A stretch of 64,000 bases of DNA from JAAXHH01 sp965248395 (GTDB lineage Bacteria; JAAXHH01): contig OZ252103.1 of the NCBI GenBank assembly GCA_965248395.1, forward strand, positions 2,914,001 to 2,978,000, read 5' to 3'. The notes beneath the pieces were generated by a model. It did not search any database, was not told the origin of the DNA, and worked only from the letters and a program-made list of their open reading frames with translations. The position numbers and the translations under genes were made by a program. Below are positions 17,490 to 26,871 of this stretch, piece after piece (positions within the stretch are counted from its first letter, which is position 1; each line of letters opens with the position of its first letter).

Positions 17490-18431
17490 CTATGTGGCGA
17501 CCAGTTCGCGCCGCGCCATATAGAAGTTGGCCAGGGCGAACAGGGTGAAGAGCTGGGCGGTGTTCTTGGCCAAGCCTCGATATCTTACCTTGCGATAGCC
17601 CCACAGGTGCTTGATGATCCCAAAGGGATGTTCGACCCTGGCCCTTACGCGATTGCTCTTGCGGTTGAACGACCGGTCCGCGCAGGTAAGGCGCCTGCCG
17701 CGTTTTGCTTTGCGGTGCACCCGCCAGGTAACGCCTTCGGACTGGGCCTTTTGCCTTCGCTTGTCGTCCGCATAGGCCTTGTCGCCATAGATGGCCTTCT
17801 CCTTTCCATGCAGACAAGCCTCCATCACCTGGGAGTCATGCACCGAGGCGGGGGTGGTCGCCACACTGTGCACCCGCCCCTTGGGATCGCTGCCCACGTG
17901 GGCCTTCATGCCGAAGTGAAAGGTGTTGCCCTTCTTCGTGCTGGCCATCTCGGGGTCCCTTTTCCGATCCTTGTTCTTCGTCGACGCCGGCGCATGGATG
18001 ATCGTGGCGTCCACGATCGTGCCTTCGCTGATCATCATCCCCCGATCGGAAAGGTAGCGCTTCGTATTGCGAAACAATGTTTCGGTCAGGCCGTGCGCCT
18101 CCAGAAAGTGTCGGAACTTGCAGATCGTCGTCTCGTCCGGCACGCCGTTCAGATCCACGCCGGCGAAGCGGCGCATCGATTCTACGTCGTAGAGGCTGTC
18201 TTCCATCGCCGGGTCGCTAAGACCGTACCATTGCTGCATGAAATAGATCCGCAGCATCACCGAAGCCCCGATGAGACGACGGCCGTTGCCCGCTTTCGGA
18301 TAATGCTCCAGAACTGGCGCGAGCAGGACCGGCCAGGGCAATACCGCGTCCATCTCGCCCAGAAAGCGTTCCTTGCGCGTCTTTTTCTTCTTCTGATCGT
18401 AGGCCATGTCGGAAAAGCTACGCTGTTTCAT
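17490..18431 (-). CDS. IS5-family DDE transposase
   Basis: The product has 313 residues and closely follows the classic IS5 transposase layout. The N-terminus has KKKKTRKERFLGEMDAVLPW, then YPKAGNGRRLIGASVMLRIY and QQWYGLSDPAMEDSLYD. The first catalytic Asp is in TIVDATIIHAPAST, the second in YGDKAYADDKR, and the Glu in RARVEHPFGIIK. The frame is uninterrupted. It catalyses cut and paste of its own element. The start ATG is at 18431, about 100 nt inside the right inverted repeat. Confidence 0.95.
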   Translation of the reverse strand: MKQRSFSDMAYDQKKKKTRKERFLGEMDAVLPWPVLLAPVLEHYPKAGNGRRLIGASVMLRIYFMQQWYGLSDPAMEDSLYDVESMRRFAGVDLNGVPDETTICKFRHFLEAHGLTETLFRNTKRYLSDRGMMISEGTIVDATIIHAPASTKNKDRKRDPEMASTKKGNTFHFGMKAHVGSDPKGRVHSVATTPASVHDSQVMEACLHGKEKAIYGDKAYADDKRRQKAQSEGVTWRVHRKAKRGRRLTCADRSFNRKSNRVRARVEHPFGIIKHLWGYRKVRYRGLAKNTAQLFTLFALANFYMARRELVAT

Positions 18432-18533
18432 GGACGGCTACCCCGTTTCAGCTTGTTCGGTGAGACTGCGCTGCAAAATAGTGGACTTGGAACGATTGCA
18501 TAGTACTTCATTTATAAATGCAATGCCAGAAAC

Positions 18534-18548
18534 TTGATCAGAGGTTCC
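18534..18548 (-). repeat. Right terminal inverted repeat of the IS5-family element
   Basis: TTGATCAGAGGTTCC on the plus strand, followed immediately by the second copy of the TTAA target duplication at 18549-18552. Confidence 0.9.
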
Positions 18549-18595
18549 TTAAGACTGACATAACAACGATCGACGCCAAAAGGTGGAGCTAACCA

Positions 18596-21500
18596 ATGTC
18601 CCGTATCGCCATAATTGGGTTGCCGATGGCCCTATGCCTGGTGACCGTAACGCTGTTCACGTGCGGGAAAGACAGTCCCACAGAACCATCCCGCCCAAAA
18701 GCAACTGCCCCGACTGTTTCAACCGAACCAACCACTCCGCACAGCGTAACGATCGTACCTGATTCGACAAATACCATATCCGTGGGTCAGACGTTGCGTC
18801 TCGACGCTCTAGTGAAGGATCGGCACGGCGCCGTAATGTCGGGAGAAACCGTGACATGGTCATCCAGCGTTGAGACCGTCGCTACCGTCAGTGAACGAGG
18901 CGTTGTAACGGCGCTGGCTGCTGGCAGCACACAGATCAACGCAGTGACTGGAAGTTTGTCTGCTAGTAGGAGTGTGACTGTCAGAAATCCTGTCGTCGCG
19001 GCTGCTGATACGGCCACTACCGAGGATCCAGTATCTCAGGACACAACCACTGTAAGTATACTGGAGAACGACAAGGACAGTCTTGGAACCGTTCAGGATA
19101 CTACGGCGTTGGTGATCCAGCAGGTCGACGAGGCCCCTGACCTCATTGTTGAATCTCCGGCGGTCAGTGCGAATATCGTGAGTGTAGGAGAGCGATTCGA
19201 ACTGAGCGCTACGGTGCGCAACCAGGGGAATGCGCGCGGCGGGTTCCTGATGACACTAACTTACTACAGCTCGACCGATGCCACGATTACCACCGCAGAT
19301 ACCGATGTTGGTTCGGATCTGGTGTCCTCGCTCGACCCTTCTGAAACCAGCAATGAATCAATCCGATTGGCCGCACCTTTGATCGCCGGCTCGTACTATT
19401 ACGGTGCATGTATTGAAGTTTTGACCGATGAATCCGACAAGCAGAACAACTGCTCCGAAGGCGTTGCCGTGACGGTCATCGGTCCTGACCTGGTCGTTGA
19501 ATCATTGGCCGTGAGCGACACCATGCTGAGTGCTGGACAGAGATTCTCACTGACCGCCACGGTCCTCAACCAGGGCGCAGGCGACACGCGGGGATTCACG
19601 ACGGTGCGTTTCTACAGTTCCACCGATACCACGATCTCAACCAGCGATACGGAGATCGGTGATTGGTTCATATCCGGCCTGGACGCATCCGAATCACAGG
19701 AAAGGTCTCTCAACTTTTTAACGGCGCCTACAACTGGTGGTACGTATTTCTACGGGGCATGCGTAGATCCCCTGGACGAAGAAACAGATAAGCAGAACAA
19801 CTGCTCCGGTGCGTTGACCGTGACCGTCGGGGGATCTGATCTCATTGTCGAATCGTTGACCATCAGTAGTGACAGCCTCAGTGTCGGGGAACGTTTCTCG
19901 CTGACTGCTACTGTTCACAACCGGGGCACGGGCGATACGCAGGTGTTTACGAACGTGCGTTTCTACAGTTCGACAGACGCCACGATATCGACAGGCGACA
20001 CGGAGATCGGATCATGGTTCATTTCCACGCTGGACGCGGCCGAGTCACAGGAAAGGACTTTAAGCTTTTTGACCGCGCCGTCGGACCCCGGTACGTATTA
20101 CTATGGGGCATGCGTCGATTCTCTGCCTGAAGAAGCCGACACGCAGAACAACTGCTCGGACGCGCTGACCGTGACCGTCGGCGGCCCGGATCTCATCGTT
20201 GAATCACCGAACGTCAGCGATAGCAGTCCGAACGCCGGGCAGCGCTTCTCGCTGAGGGCGACCGTCCGCAACCAAGGCACGGGCGATGCGCTGGAGTGGA
20301 CGACGGTACGTTTCTACCAATCCGACGACACAACGATTTCGACAAATGATTCAGAAATCGGTACGTGGACCATATCCCCGCTGGACGCGTCCGAGACCCA
20401 GGAAAGATCGCTCTCTTTCCTATATGCACCGACAATAGGTGGTACCTATCATTACGGGGCATGCGTGGATCCCCTGTCCGCGGAAGCAGATACGCAGAAC
20501 AACTGTTCAATCGGGGTGACCGTTACAATCAGCGGTCCTGATCTGATCGTCCTATCGCCAACAGTTAGCGAAAGCAATCCAGAGGCCGGCGAACGATTCG
20601 ACTTTAACGCGACTATCCAAAACCAGGGCGAAGGTGACGCAACTTCCTCTGCAACTCTACGTTATTACCGTTCGACCGACGCCGTGATCTCGTCCAGTGA
20701 CACGGAAGTTGGCACCGACTTCGTGAACCAGTTGGACGCAAATGAAACGGCTGAAGAATCGATTTCGCTGAACGCTCCTTCGACTGCGGGGACTTTCTAC
20801 TACGGGGCATGCGCAGACGCTCTGTCTAACGAGACCGATACGCAGAACAATTGCTCTATCGGGGTGGCTGTTACAGTCGGGCAGACTGCAAATCGACCGC
20901 CGGCAGCCCAGGGCGGGATACCCATCCAGGATATTGACGCCGGTGAAACGGTCAGCGTGGACGTGTCTTCGTATTTCACAGATCCCGACGGTGATCCACT
21001 CACATACAGGGCTTTAACTTCAAACTCTTCGGTGGCCACAGCTTTTATTCCGGACCACCTGGTTACGATCAGGGGCGAGTCGGCTGGAAACGCGACGATC
21101 ACCATCACGGCCAGCGACGGAATTCTGACCGCGGGTCAGTCGATACGCGTAATGGTGCGGGGGGCCGTTGTTGTGACCCCCGACCTCGTCGTTGAATTGC
21201 CGTCGGTCAGTGATGGCAGCCTCGACACGGGAGAGTCTTTTACCTTGTTCGCTTCGGTCCGAAATCGAGGCGATGGCGATGCGACGGGCTTTTCCACGCT
21301 GCGCTACTACAGATCGACAGACGCAACTATTACGACCGCCGATGTCGAAACAGGATCGGATTCCGTGACATCCCTGGACGTCTCCCAGTCCAGTAACCAT
21401 TCCATCGATTTGACGGCGCCTTCGTCACCCGGCACTTACTACTATGGAGCATGCGTTGACGCTCCGTCCGACGAGGTCGATACGCGGAACAACTGCTCCA

Positions 21501-24500
21501 TAGGGGTGACGGTTACCGTGGTGGAGCCCGGCAATCGAACACCCATCGCCCAGGGAACGATCCCGGATCAGGACATTGATGATGGAGATTCGATCATGTT
21601 GGACGTGTCTTCGTTTTTCAGCGATCCCGATAATGACCAACTGACCTACACAGCCTCCTCATCCAGTGCTGTGGTGGCAACCGCGTCCATATCGAATGAC
21701 GAGGTGACCATTTTCGGTGAATCTGCCGGCAACGCAACGATCACTGTCACGGCGAGCGATGGCAGCCTGACTGCGAGGCAGACGATACGAGTGGCGGTGC
21801 GGCAACTCCATGTTCCTAAGCCTGATCTCGTCGTCGAATCACCTTCGGTCAGCGATAGCAGTCCGGACGCGGGGGAACCGTTTACTTTTAACGCGTCAGT
21901 CCGAAACCGTGGCGATGGCGACGCGACTTTCTCTACGACGCTCCGAGTCTATCAGTCGACCGACGCCACGGTTCCAACCGGTGATGTGGAAGTTGCTGCG
22001 GAATCCGTAGCCGCACTCAACACTTCTGAATCCAGTGACCAGTCGATCGATCTGGCTGCCCCTTCGGATCCGGGCGTCTATTATTACGGAGCCTGTGTCG
22101 ATGCGGTGTCCAATGAGTCTGATGGCCAGAACAACTGCTCCGTCGCGGTTGCCTTGACTATAGGACAACCGGCCAATCGTGCTCCTGTGGCCCAGGGAAC
22201 GGTCCCGGACCAGAATGTCAACGCGGGAGCGACCGTTTCGGTGGACATGACCTCGTATTTCAGCGACCCCGATAATGACCAGCTGACCTACTCGGCGTCC
22301 ACTTCGAACGCGGCGGTGGCTACCGCGTCCATTCCGAATGACAGGGTAACGATAGCAGGCGTATCTGCCGGAAATGCGACGATTACCGTTACAGCTAGCG
22401 ACGGCAGTCTTACAGCAGGGCAAACGATTCGGGTGACCGTTCGGCAGCTGGTGGTTCCAAAGCCCGATCTCATCGTCGATTCGCCGACGGTCAGCGATGG
22501 AAGTCCCGATCCGGGAGATCGAATTACCCTGAACGCAACGGTCCGCAATCGGGGGGACGGCGACACAACATCTTCGACTACACTACGCTACTACCTTTCT
22601 ACAGATGCCACGATCTCGAGCAACGATACGGCACTGGGTACGGATCATGTGTTCTCCCTTGATTCATCTGAAACCAGTGATGAGTTCATCAGGTTGGACG
22701 CTCCTTTGAATGCAGGCACCTATTACTACGGCGCCTGTGTTGATGCTCTACCTGACGAGTCCGACACGCAGAACAACTGCTCCGTCGCCGTGACGGTGAC
22801 CGTGGTTGAACCCGTCAACCGGGCTCCTGTTGCCCAGGGTTCCATTCCGGCCCAGACTTTAGACGTAGGCGAGTCGGTCAGGGTAAATGTATCGTCGAAC
22901 TTCCAAGATCCCGACGGGGACGGGCTAACTTTTTCTGCTTCCACTTCGGACGCCGCGGTATCGACCGTGACCACAGCGGGTAACGTGGCAACATTGGAAG
23001 GTCAGTCTGCAGGTAATGCGACCATAACCGTTACGGCTAGCGACGGAAGCCTGACTGCGAGACAGACGATTCAGGTGACCGTGCAGGTTCCTGTTGTCCT
23101 CGCACCGGACCTCATCGTGGAATCGCTAACAGTAAGCACGGACAATCTGAGTAGTGAAGAGCGTTTCACTCTTCGTGCCACTGTGCGTAACCAGGGAAAT
23201 GGCAACGGGTCCTCCACGACGCTGCGTTACTACCTATCTACAGACGCAACGATTACCTCGGCAGACTTGGAGGTAGGCACTGACCGTGTTTTTTCTCTCA
23301 GGGCTTCTTCAACCGGCGATGAATTCATCAGCCTGAGAGCGCCATCGGCACTCGGGACACACTTCTATGGCGCGTGCGTGGATGCTCTGTCCGAGGAGTC
23401 GGACGCGCAAAACAACTGTTCTGCAGCAGTTATGGTGACGGTCAACGGTCCTGACCTGGTTGTCGGACCTCCGACTGTATCCAACGCAGTTCCCGAGGTC
23501 GAAGATCCATTCACGCTGAGCGTGACGGTACATAACCAGGGAGACGGTGACGCAAGCGGAACGACGTTGCGCTATTACCAGTCCACCGACGCCACGATTT
23601 CCACCAGCGATACCGAGGTGGGAACAGACTACGTGTTCAGTCTTGATGCGTCGGAATCTGGCGACGAGTCAATAACTTTGACGGCTTCCGATGCCGCAGG
23701 AACTTACTACTTCGGTGCCTGCGTTGATGCCGAGTCAGACGAAACGGATATACAGAACAACTGCTCCAGCGCCGTTGCCATCGAGGTAAGAGAAAAACCG
23801 ACAATCGTCGGCGCCAGTTCCTATGTTTACCTCACTCAGGCTGTGCAGTCGGTTGGTGATCCCGTTCCCCTCATTGACGGAGACGAAACCCTGCTGCGCG
23901 TGTTCATTGCCAGAGAGGGCAACACGGATATCAGCATACCTCCGGTTCGAGCCACCTTCTATCAAAATGGAGCCGTCACGCATACGGCGGATATACCCGG
24001 CCAGGACACGAGAATCCGCGAACAGATCGAAGAGGGAGAACTGGGATTGTCGTCCAACGCATTGATACCTGGATCAGTGATCGAACCGGGATTGGAGATG
24101 GTCGTCGAGATCGACCCTGATGGCACCCTGGATCCGATGCTGGAAATAGGACAACGACTGCCGCCAACAGGCCGCATGTCCGTGGACGTGAGAACGGTCA
24201 CTTCCTTCGACATCATGATCATACCGTTTCTCTGGGACGATAACCCGGACAGGTCGATTATAACACAAATCAACGCCGTAACGGCTGATGGTCCATTGTT
24301 ACGTGAAATGCGCGACTATTTACCTGTAGGCGATGTTACGGTCAGCGTGCATGACCCTGTATTCGTTTCGTATGACCCTACGGGGGATTACGGAGAACAA
24401 CTCGTTTCATTGACAAAATCGATACATGGCATGGAAGGCTCTCCGGACACCTATTACATGGGTGTTTTTAGACGACAGGGAGACAATGGGCTACTGGGGA

Positions 24501-25297
24501 TTGCATATGTAGGCGGTTACTTCCTTGGCTTGAACAGAGAGTTTGCCAGCGTTAGCGTGCTCCAGGGGCCCGTAATTGCCCACGAGTTCGGCCATAACCT
24601 GTCTCTGCGCCACGCACCGTGTGGCGGACCCGCCAGGCCTGATCCCAATTCCCCGGACCGCGATGGATCCATCGACGCATGGGGTTACGATTTCATGAAT
24701 CAAGTATTAATATCCCCCAGTCGTCCCGACCTGATGAGTTACTGCGAACCGGAGTGGATTGGTTACTACAATTTCTACAAGTCGTTGCGCTGGCGACAGT
24801 CCAAAGACGTCAGATTGGCAGCGGAGGTCTCCACCAGGGGTCTGCTACTCTGGGGCCGCGTAAGCAGTGACGGTGATCTCGTTTTAGAACCAGCCTTCGT
24901 CGTTGACGCTCCAGCGGTTCTTCCGCATTCGAGCGGTCCTTACCGACTATCCGGTCAGAGCGTGGAAGGAGCGGAACTCTTCGATCTTTCATTCGACATG
25001 ACGGAATTCGGAGACAGCGAGGGTGGGGGCTTTAACTTCATCCTTCCGGTACAGGCGGACTGGCAAGCGAGGCTCGACCAGATCACGCTTTCCGGGCCTG
25101 AAGGTGTTGTGATCCTGGACAGCGAAGGAGACCGTTCCGCGGCGCTGTTGCTGGACAACGTCACCGGTCAGGTACGTGGATTACTGCACGACTGGATGGT
25201 TCCAAGGGCTGGAGGACCACCAACCCGACGTGTACCGCCGGAACCGGGACTCGAGATCGTTACAAGCAAGGGCGTGCCGGATGCTAACGATTGGTAG
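18596..25297 (+). CDS. Surface lipoprotein copy 2: Big_2, ten CARDB repeats, four cadherin-like repeats, metzincin-like C-terminal domain
   Basis: The product has 2233 residues, start supported by AAGGTGGAG before the ATG. The leader ends LFTCGKDSPTEP, predicting lipid anchoring. One Big_2 domain occupies residues about 45-130. From about residue 180 come ten CARDB-like units, each opening P/S-D-L-I/V-V, holding YYSSTDATI or similar and closing with YYYGACVDxxxxExDxQNNCS. Four cadherin-like units with FTDPDGDPLTY and NATITVTASDG alternate with CARDB units 5-9. The last 500 residues (from about 1734) form the shared C-terminal domain, opening YVYLTQAVQS. It holds HEFGHNLSLRH at residues 1996-2006, then HAPCGG and a Met-turn-like DLMSYC. 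This predicts a secreted zinc peptidase of metzincin type, but activity is unproven. It is uninterrupted and likely the functional member of the array. Confidence 0.85.
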   Translation: MSRIAIIGLPMALCLVTVTLFTCGKDSPTEPSRPKATAPTVSTEPTTPHSVTIVPDSTNTISVGQTLRLDALVKDRHGAVMSGETVTWSSSVETVATVSERGVVTALAAGSTQINAVTGSLSASRSVTVRNPVVAAADTATTEDPVSQDTTTVSILENDKDSLGTVQDTTALVIQQVDEAPDLIVESPAVSANIVSVGERFELSATVRNQGNARGGFLMTLTYYSSTDATITTADTDVGSDLVSSLDPSETSNESIRLAAPLIAGSYYYGACIEVLTDESDKQNNCSEGVAVTVIGPDLVVESLAVSDTMLSAGQRFSLTATVLNQGAGDTRGFTTVRFYSSTDTTISTSDTEIGDWFISGLDASESQERSLNFLTAPTTGGTYFYGACVDPLDEETDKQNNCSGALTVTVGGSDLIVESLTISSDSLSVGERFSLTATVHNRGTGDTQVFTNVRFYSSTDATISTGDTEIGSWFISTLDAAESQERTLSFLTAPSDPGTYYYGACVDSLPEEADTQNNCSDALTVTVGGPDLIVESPNVSDSSPNAGQRFSLRATVRNQGTGDALEWTTVRFYQSDDTTISTNDSEIGTWTISPLDASETQERSLSFLYAPTIGGTYHYGACVDPLSAEADTQNNCSIGVTVTISGPDLIVLSPTVSESNPEAGERFDFNATIQNQGEGDATSSATLRYYRSTDAVISSSDTEVGTDFVNQLDANETAEESISLNAPSTAGTFYYGACADALSNETDTQNNCSIGVAVTVGQTANRPPAAQGGIPIQDIDAGETVSVDVSSYFTDPDGDPLTYRALTSNSSVATAFIPDHLVTIRGESAGNATITITASDGILTAGQSIRVMVRGAVVVTPDLVVELPSVSDGSLDTGESFTLFASVRNRGDGDATGFSTLRYYRSTDATITTADVETGSDSVTSLDVSQSSNHSIDLTAPSSPGTYYYGACVDAPSDEVDTRNNCSIGVTVTVVEPGNRTPIAQGTIPDQDIDDGDSIMLDVSSFFSDPDNDQLTYTASSSSAVVATASISNDEVTIFGESAGNATITVTASDGSLTARQTIRVAVRQLHVPKPDLVVESPSVSDSSPDAGEPFTFNASVRNRGDGDATFSTTLRVYQSTDATVPTGDVEVAAESVAALNTSESSDQSIDLAAPSDPGVYYYGACVDAVSNESDGQNNCSVAVALTIGQPANRAPVAQGTVPDQNVNAGATVSVDMTSYFSDPDNDQLTYSASTSNAAVATASIPNDRVTIAGVSAGNATITVTASDGSLTAGQTIRVTVRQLVVPKPDLIVDSPTVSDGSPDPGDRITLNATVRNRGDGDTTSSTTLRYYLSTDATISSNDTALGTDHVFSLDSSETSDEFIRLDAPLNAGTYYYGACVDALPDESDTQNNCSVAVTVTVVEPVNRAPVAQGSIPAQTLDVGESVRVNVSSNFQDPDGDGLTFSASTSDAAVSTVTTAGNVATLEGQSAGNATITVTASDGSLTARQTIQVTVQVPVVLAPDLIVESLTVSTDNLSSEERFTLRATVRNQGNGNGSSTTLRYYLSTDATITSADLEVGTDRVFSLRASSTGDEFISLRAPSALGTHFYGACVDALSEESDAQNNCSAAVMVTVNGPDLVVGPPTVSNAVPEVEDPFTLSVTVHNQGDGDASGTTLRYYQSTDATISTSDTEVGTDYVFSLDASESGDESITLTASDAAGTYYFGACVDAESDETDIQNNCSSAVAIEVREKPTIVGASSYVYLTQAVQSVGDPVPLIDGDETLLRVFIAREGNTDISIPPVRATFYQNGAVTHTADIPGQDTRIREQIEEGELGLSSNALIPGSVIEPGLEMVVEIDPDGTLDPMLEIGQRLPPTGRMSVDVRTVTSFDIMIIPFLWDDNPDRSIITQINAVTADGPLLREMRDYLPVGDVTVSVHDPVFVSYDPTGDYGEQLVSLTKSIHGMEGSPDTYYMGVFRRQGDNGLLGIAYVGGYFLGLNREFASVSVLQGPVIAHEFGHNLSLRHAPCGGPARPDPNSPDRDGSIDAWGYDFMNQVLISPSRPDLMSYCEPEWIGYYNFYKSLRWRQSKDVRLAAEVSTRGLLLWGRVSSDGDLVLEPAFVVDAPAVLPHSSGPYRLSGQSVEGAELFDLSFDMTEFGDSEGGGFNFILPVQADWQARLDQITLSGPEGVVILDSEGDRSAALLLDNVTGQVRGLLHDWMVPRAGGPPTRRVPPEPGLEIVTSKGVPDANDW

Positions 25298-25481
25298 GAA
25301 AGGAAGGAAGGACTACTGCTTTATCTAGCTCGAACCTATTCCGGGCGTTTGAGAGCGTCCGGTGCACTAAAAGTAGTAGTATCAGATGTCGGTTATACAT
25401 CGTGAACTGCAGGACGAATTTTCCACACTATCCAAAAGGACAGTTATAATGTGAAAGTTCATTTTCGCACTACTAGGCGCA

Positions 25482-26024
25482 GTGGTCATGCTGTCGATAT
25501 CCACGCACGAAACAGTGCAAGCACAGGAGCGGTCGCCATCGATTAAAGTAGGTGGCGGGTTGGGTATTCCCGCGGGGGATTTGGGTGACGCAGCAAATAT
25601 GGGATTCGCGATTTTTGCCGGTGTTTCGGTGCCCATCCTGGATAATGTCCATGCCATGGCGGAAGGACACTACAGCAAGTTCGGTGGGGACATTGATGTA
25701 CCGGGTGTGGATTCAGATGCGAAACTGACCGGTGGGAACATAGGGGTCATGCTGCAATCCTCATCGAGCTCAATGAGAGTTTACGGGCACGGGGGTATCG
25801 GATTGACCCGAGCTACCGGGCAGGCTTCGGCATCCTTTCTCGGTGAGACTCTCACGGCCAGTTCATCTGAGAATGCATTCAGTTTTGTAATCGACGGCGG
25901 AGTCCAATTCCCCATAAATCCTTCCATTTCAGTGGCAGTCGATGCTCGATACAATCACGCGTTGACCGAAGAATCAGCCACACAATGGATGCCGATAACC
26001 GTGTCCATTGTGTTTACTCCGTAG
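25482..26024 (+). CDS. Small outer-membrane beta-barrel-like protein with a damaged signal peptide start
   Basis: The protein alternates hydrophobic and polar residues with many Gly (KVGGGLGIPAGDLGD, YGHGGIGLTRATGQ) and ends MPITVSIVFTP, typical of eight-stranded outer-membrane barrels of about 180 residues. The GTG at 25482 gives only half a signal peptide (VVMLSISTHETVQAQ). In the same frame upstream, ATG at 25449 preceded by AAAGGA is followed at once by TGA (25452-25454), then codons for KFIFALLGA that would complete a normal signal peptide. A TGG-to-TGA change at codon 2 is the simplest reading. Expression and export are therefore doubtful. Function unknown. Confidence 0.6.
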   Translation: MVMLSISTHETVQAQERSPSIKVGGGLGIPAGDLGDAANMGFAIFAGVSVPILDNVHAMAEGHYSKFGGDIDVPGVDSDAKLTGGNIGVMLQSSSSSMRVYGHGGIGLTRATGQASASFLGETLTASSSENAFSFVIDGGVQFPINPSISVAVDARYNHALTEESATQWMPITVSIVFTP

Positions 26025-26041
26025 AACTGTTTCGTCCAACG

Positions 26042-26086
26042 ATTTACGCATCCGCTTCCTGCCGCCACGGTTGTGGATGCGTAAAT
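26042..26086. other. 12-bp perfect inverted repeat after the barrel gene
   Basis: atttacgcatcc at 26042-26053 is the exact reverse complement of ggatgcgtaaat at 26075-26086, with a 21-nt loop. It begins 18 nt after the stop of the barrel gene. No U-tract follows, so a factor-independent terminator is not convincing; it may still be an RNA hairpin or protein site. Confidence 0.5.
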
Positions 26087-26180
26087 ACGAACAGGCACCA
26101 GTTGTTATTTAGATCACAAGCAGACGTTGGCAATGGTGACGATTAATCGGAATGATAAAGGTTGATTGAGGAGAGTAAGC

Positions 26181-26825
26181 ATGAACTTATTGCGAATCCC
26201 GATGGGACTTACGCTGTTCATTTTAATGTCAGGATGCACGCACAGCGTCACAATGAATCCCAACATCAGTCCGACTGCTACAATTGCCAGAGCGGTGGAC
26301 TTGAGAGTCGGGCTTTATCTTCCTGACGATGTCCGGAATTATGTGATCTCGGACTCGCAGAATATTGATAAATACGTCTTTCAAATAGGAGAATCTCTCG
26401 AATCGATCATTACGAAATCTACGACTCGCGTTGTTTCGCATATTGCCATGCTTGAAGCACAACCCACAATCACGACGCTCAATGAACAGGATCTTGATCT
26501 CGCCATAATACCAAGAGTTCTAGCGGCCACAGTATCGCTGGACACGGAAGAAGGCTTTTTTCAAGATGAAGCCAGAGGTACTACAACGATCTCGGCCGAG
26601 TTAACGTTCTATGACAGTGAAATGATTTCATTCACTACCGTCGTAGCTAACGGTGTTGGCAATGCTTCGTAAAATAAGGGTATGTTCAGCGGCTCGATAT
26701 TTGGCGGGTCTAAGAAGGAATACGCCGTGTCCGTCGAGAATGCCCTCAGCAGTCTAAGCAATGACCTGGTAAGGCAGATATTCGGCAACTACGATATCCG
26801 TAAAAAGGGGGATGAGTCCGAGTAG
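26181..26825 (+). pseudogene. Small lipoprotein interrupted by an in-frame TAA
   Basis: An ATG at 26181 with GAGGAG 7 nt upstream starts a lipoprotein with leader ending LFILMSGCTHS. The open part stops at TAA 26670-26672 after about 163 residues. The same frame continues without another stop to 26823, reading FSGSIFGGSKKEYAVSVENA and then LSSLSNDLVRQIFGNY. That is a plausible missing C-terminus of a 214-residue protein. Glycine-rich GSG-type turns followed by a helix starting ALSSLS are common at the end of such envelope lipoproteins. I do not recognise the family. A truncated product could still be made and exported. Confidence 0.6.
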
Positions 26826-26871
26826 AGTGGGTATTGGGATATTCATGTTTCCTCGCATAGGAGACCGAATA

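Larger units (their letters stand above)
17317..18548. mobile_element. IS5-family insertion sequence, complete
   Basis: The element is 1232 bp and carries one transposase gene on the minus strand. Its ends are near-perfect inverted repeats: GGAAGCTCTGATCAA at 17317-17331 and TTGATCAGAGGTTCC at 18534-18548, with one mismatch over 15 bp. It is flanked by a direct TTAA at 17313-17316 and 18549-18552, matching the YTAR target preference of IS5 elements. The GGAAG start also fits the IS5 subgroup. It lies between surface-protein copies 1 and 2. Intact ends and an intact transposase suggest recent arrival. Confidence 0.92.

Noticed and set aside
17385..18503. Plus-strand 372-residue frame across the IS element
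   Set aside because: It is the antisense of an intact IS5 transposase with all catalytic residues.
25340..25370. Hairpin ccgggcg/cgtccgg after copy 2
   Set aside because: The stem is only 7 bp with a G-T pair and is not followed by a T-run, so it is too weak to call as a terminator.
14180..26825. Stop-codon reassignment to explain in-frame stops
   Set aside because: TAG, TGA and TAA are all affected, and normal genes in the window end with each of them.
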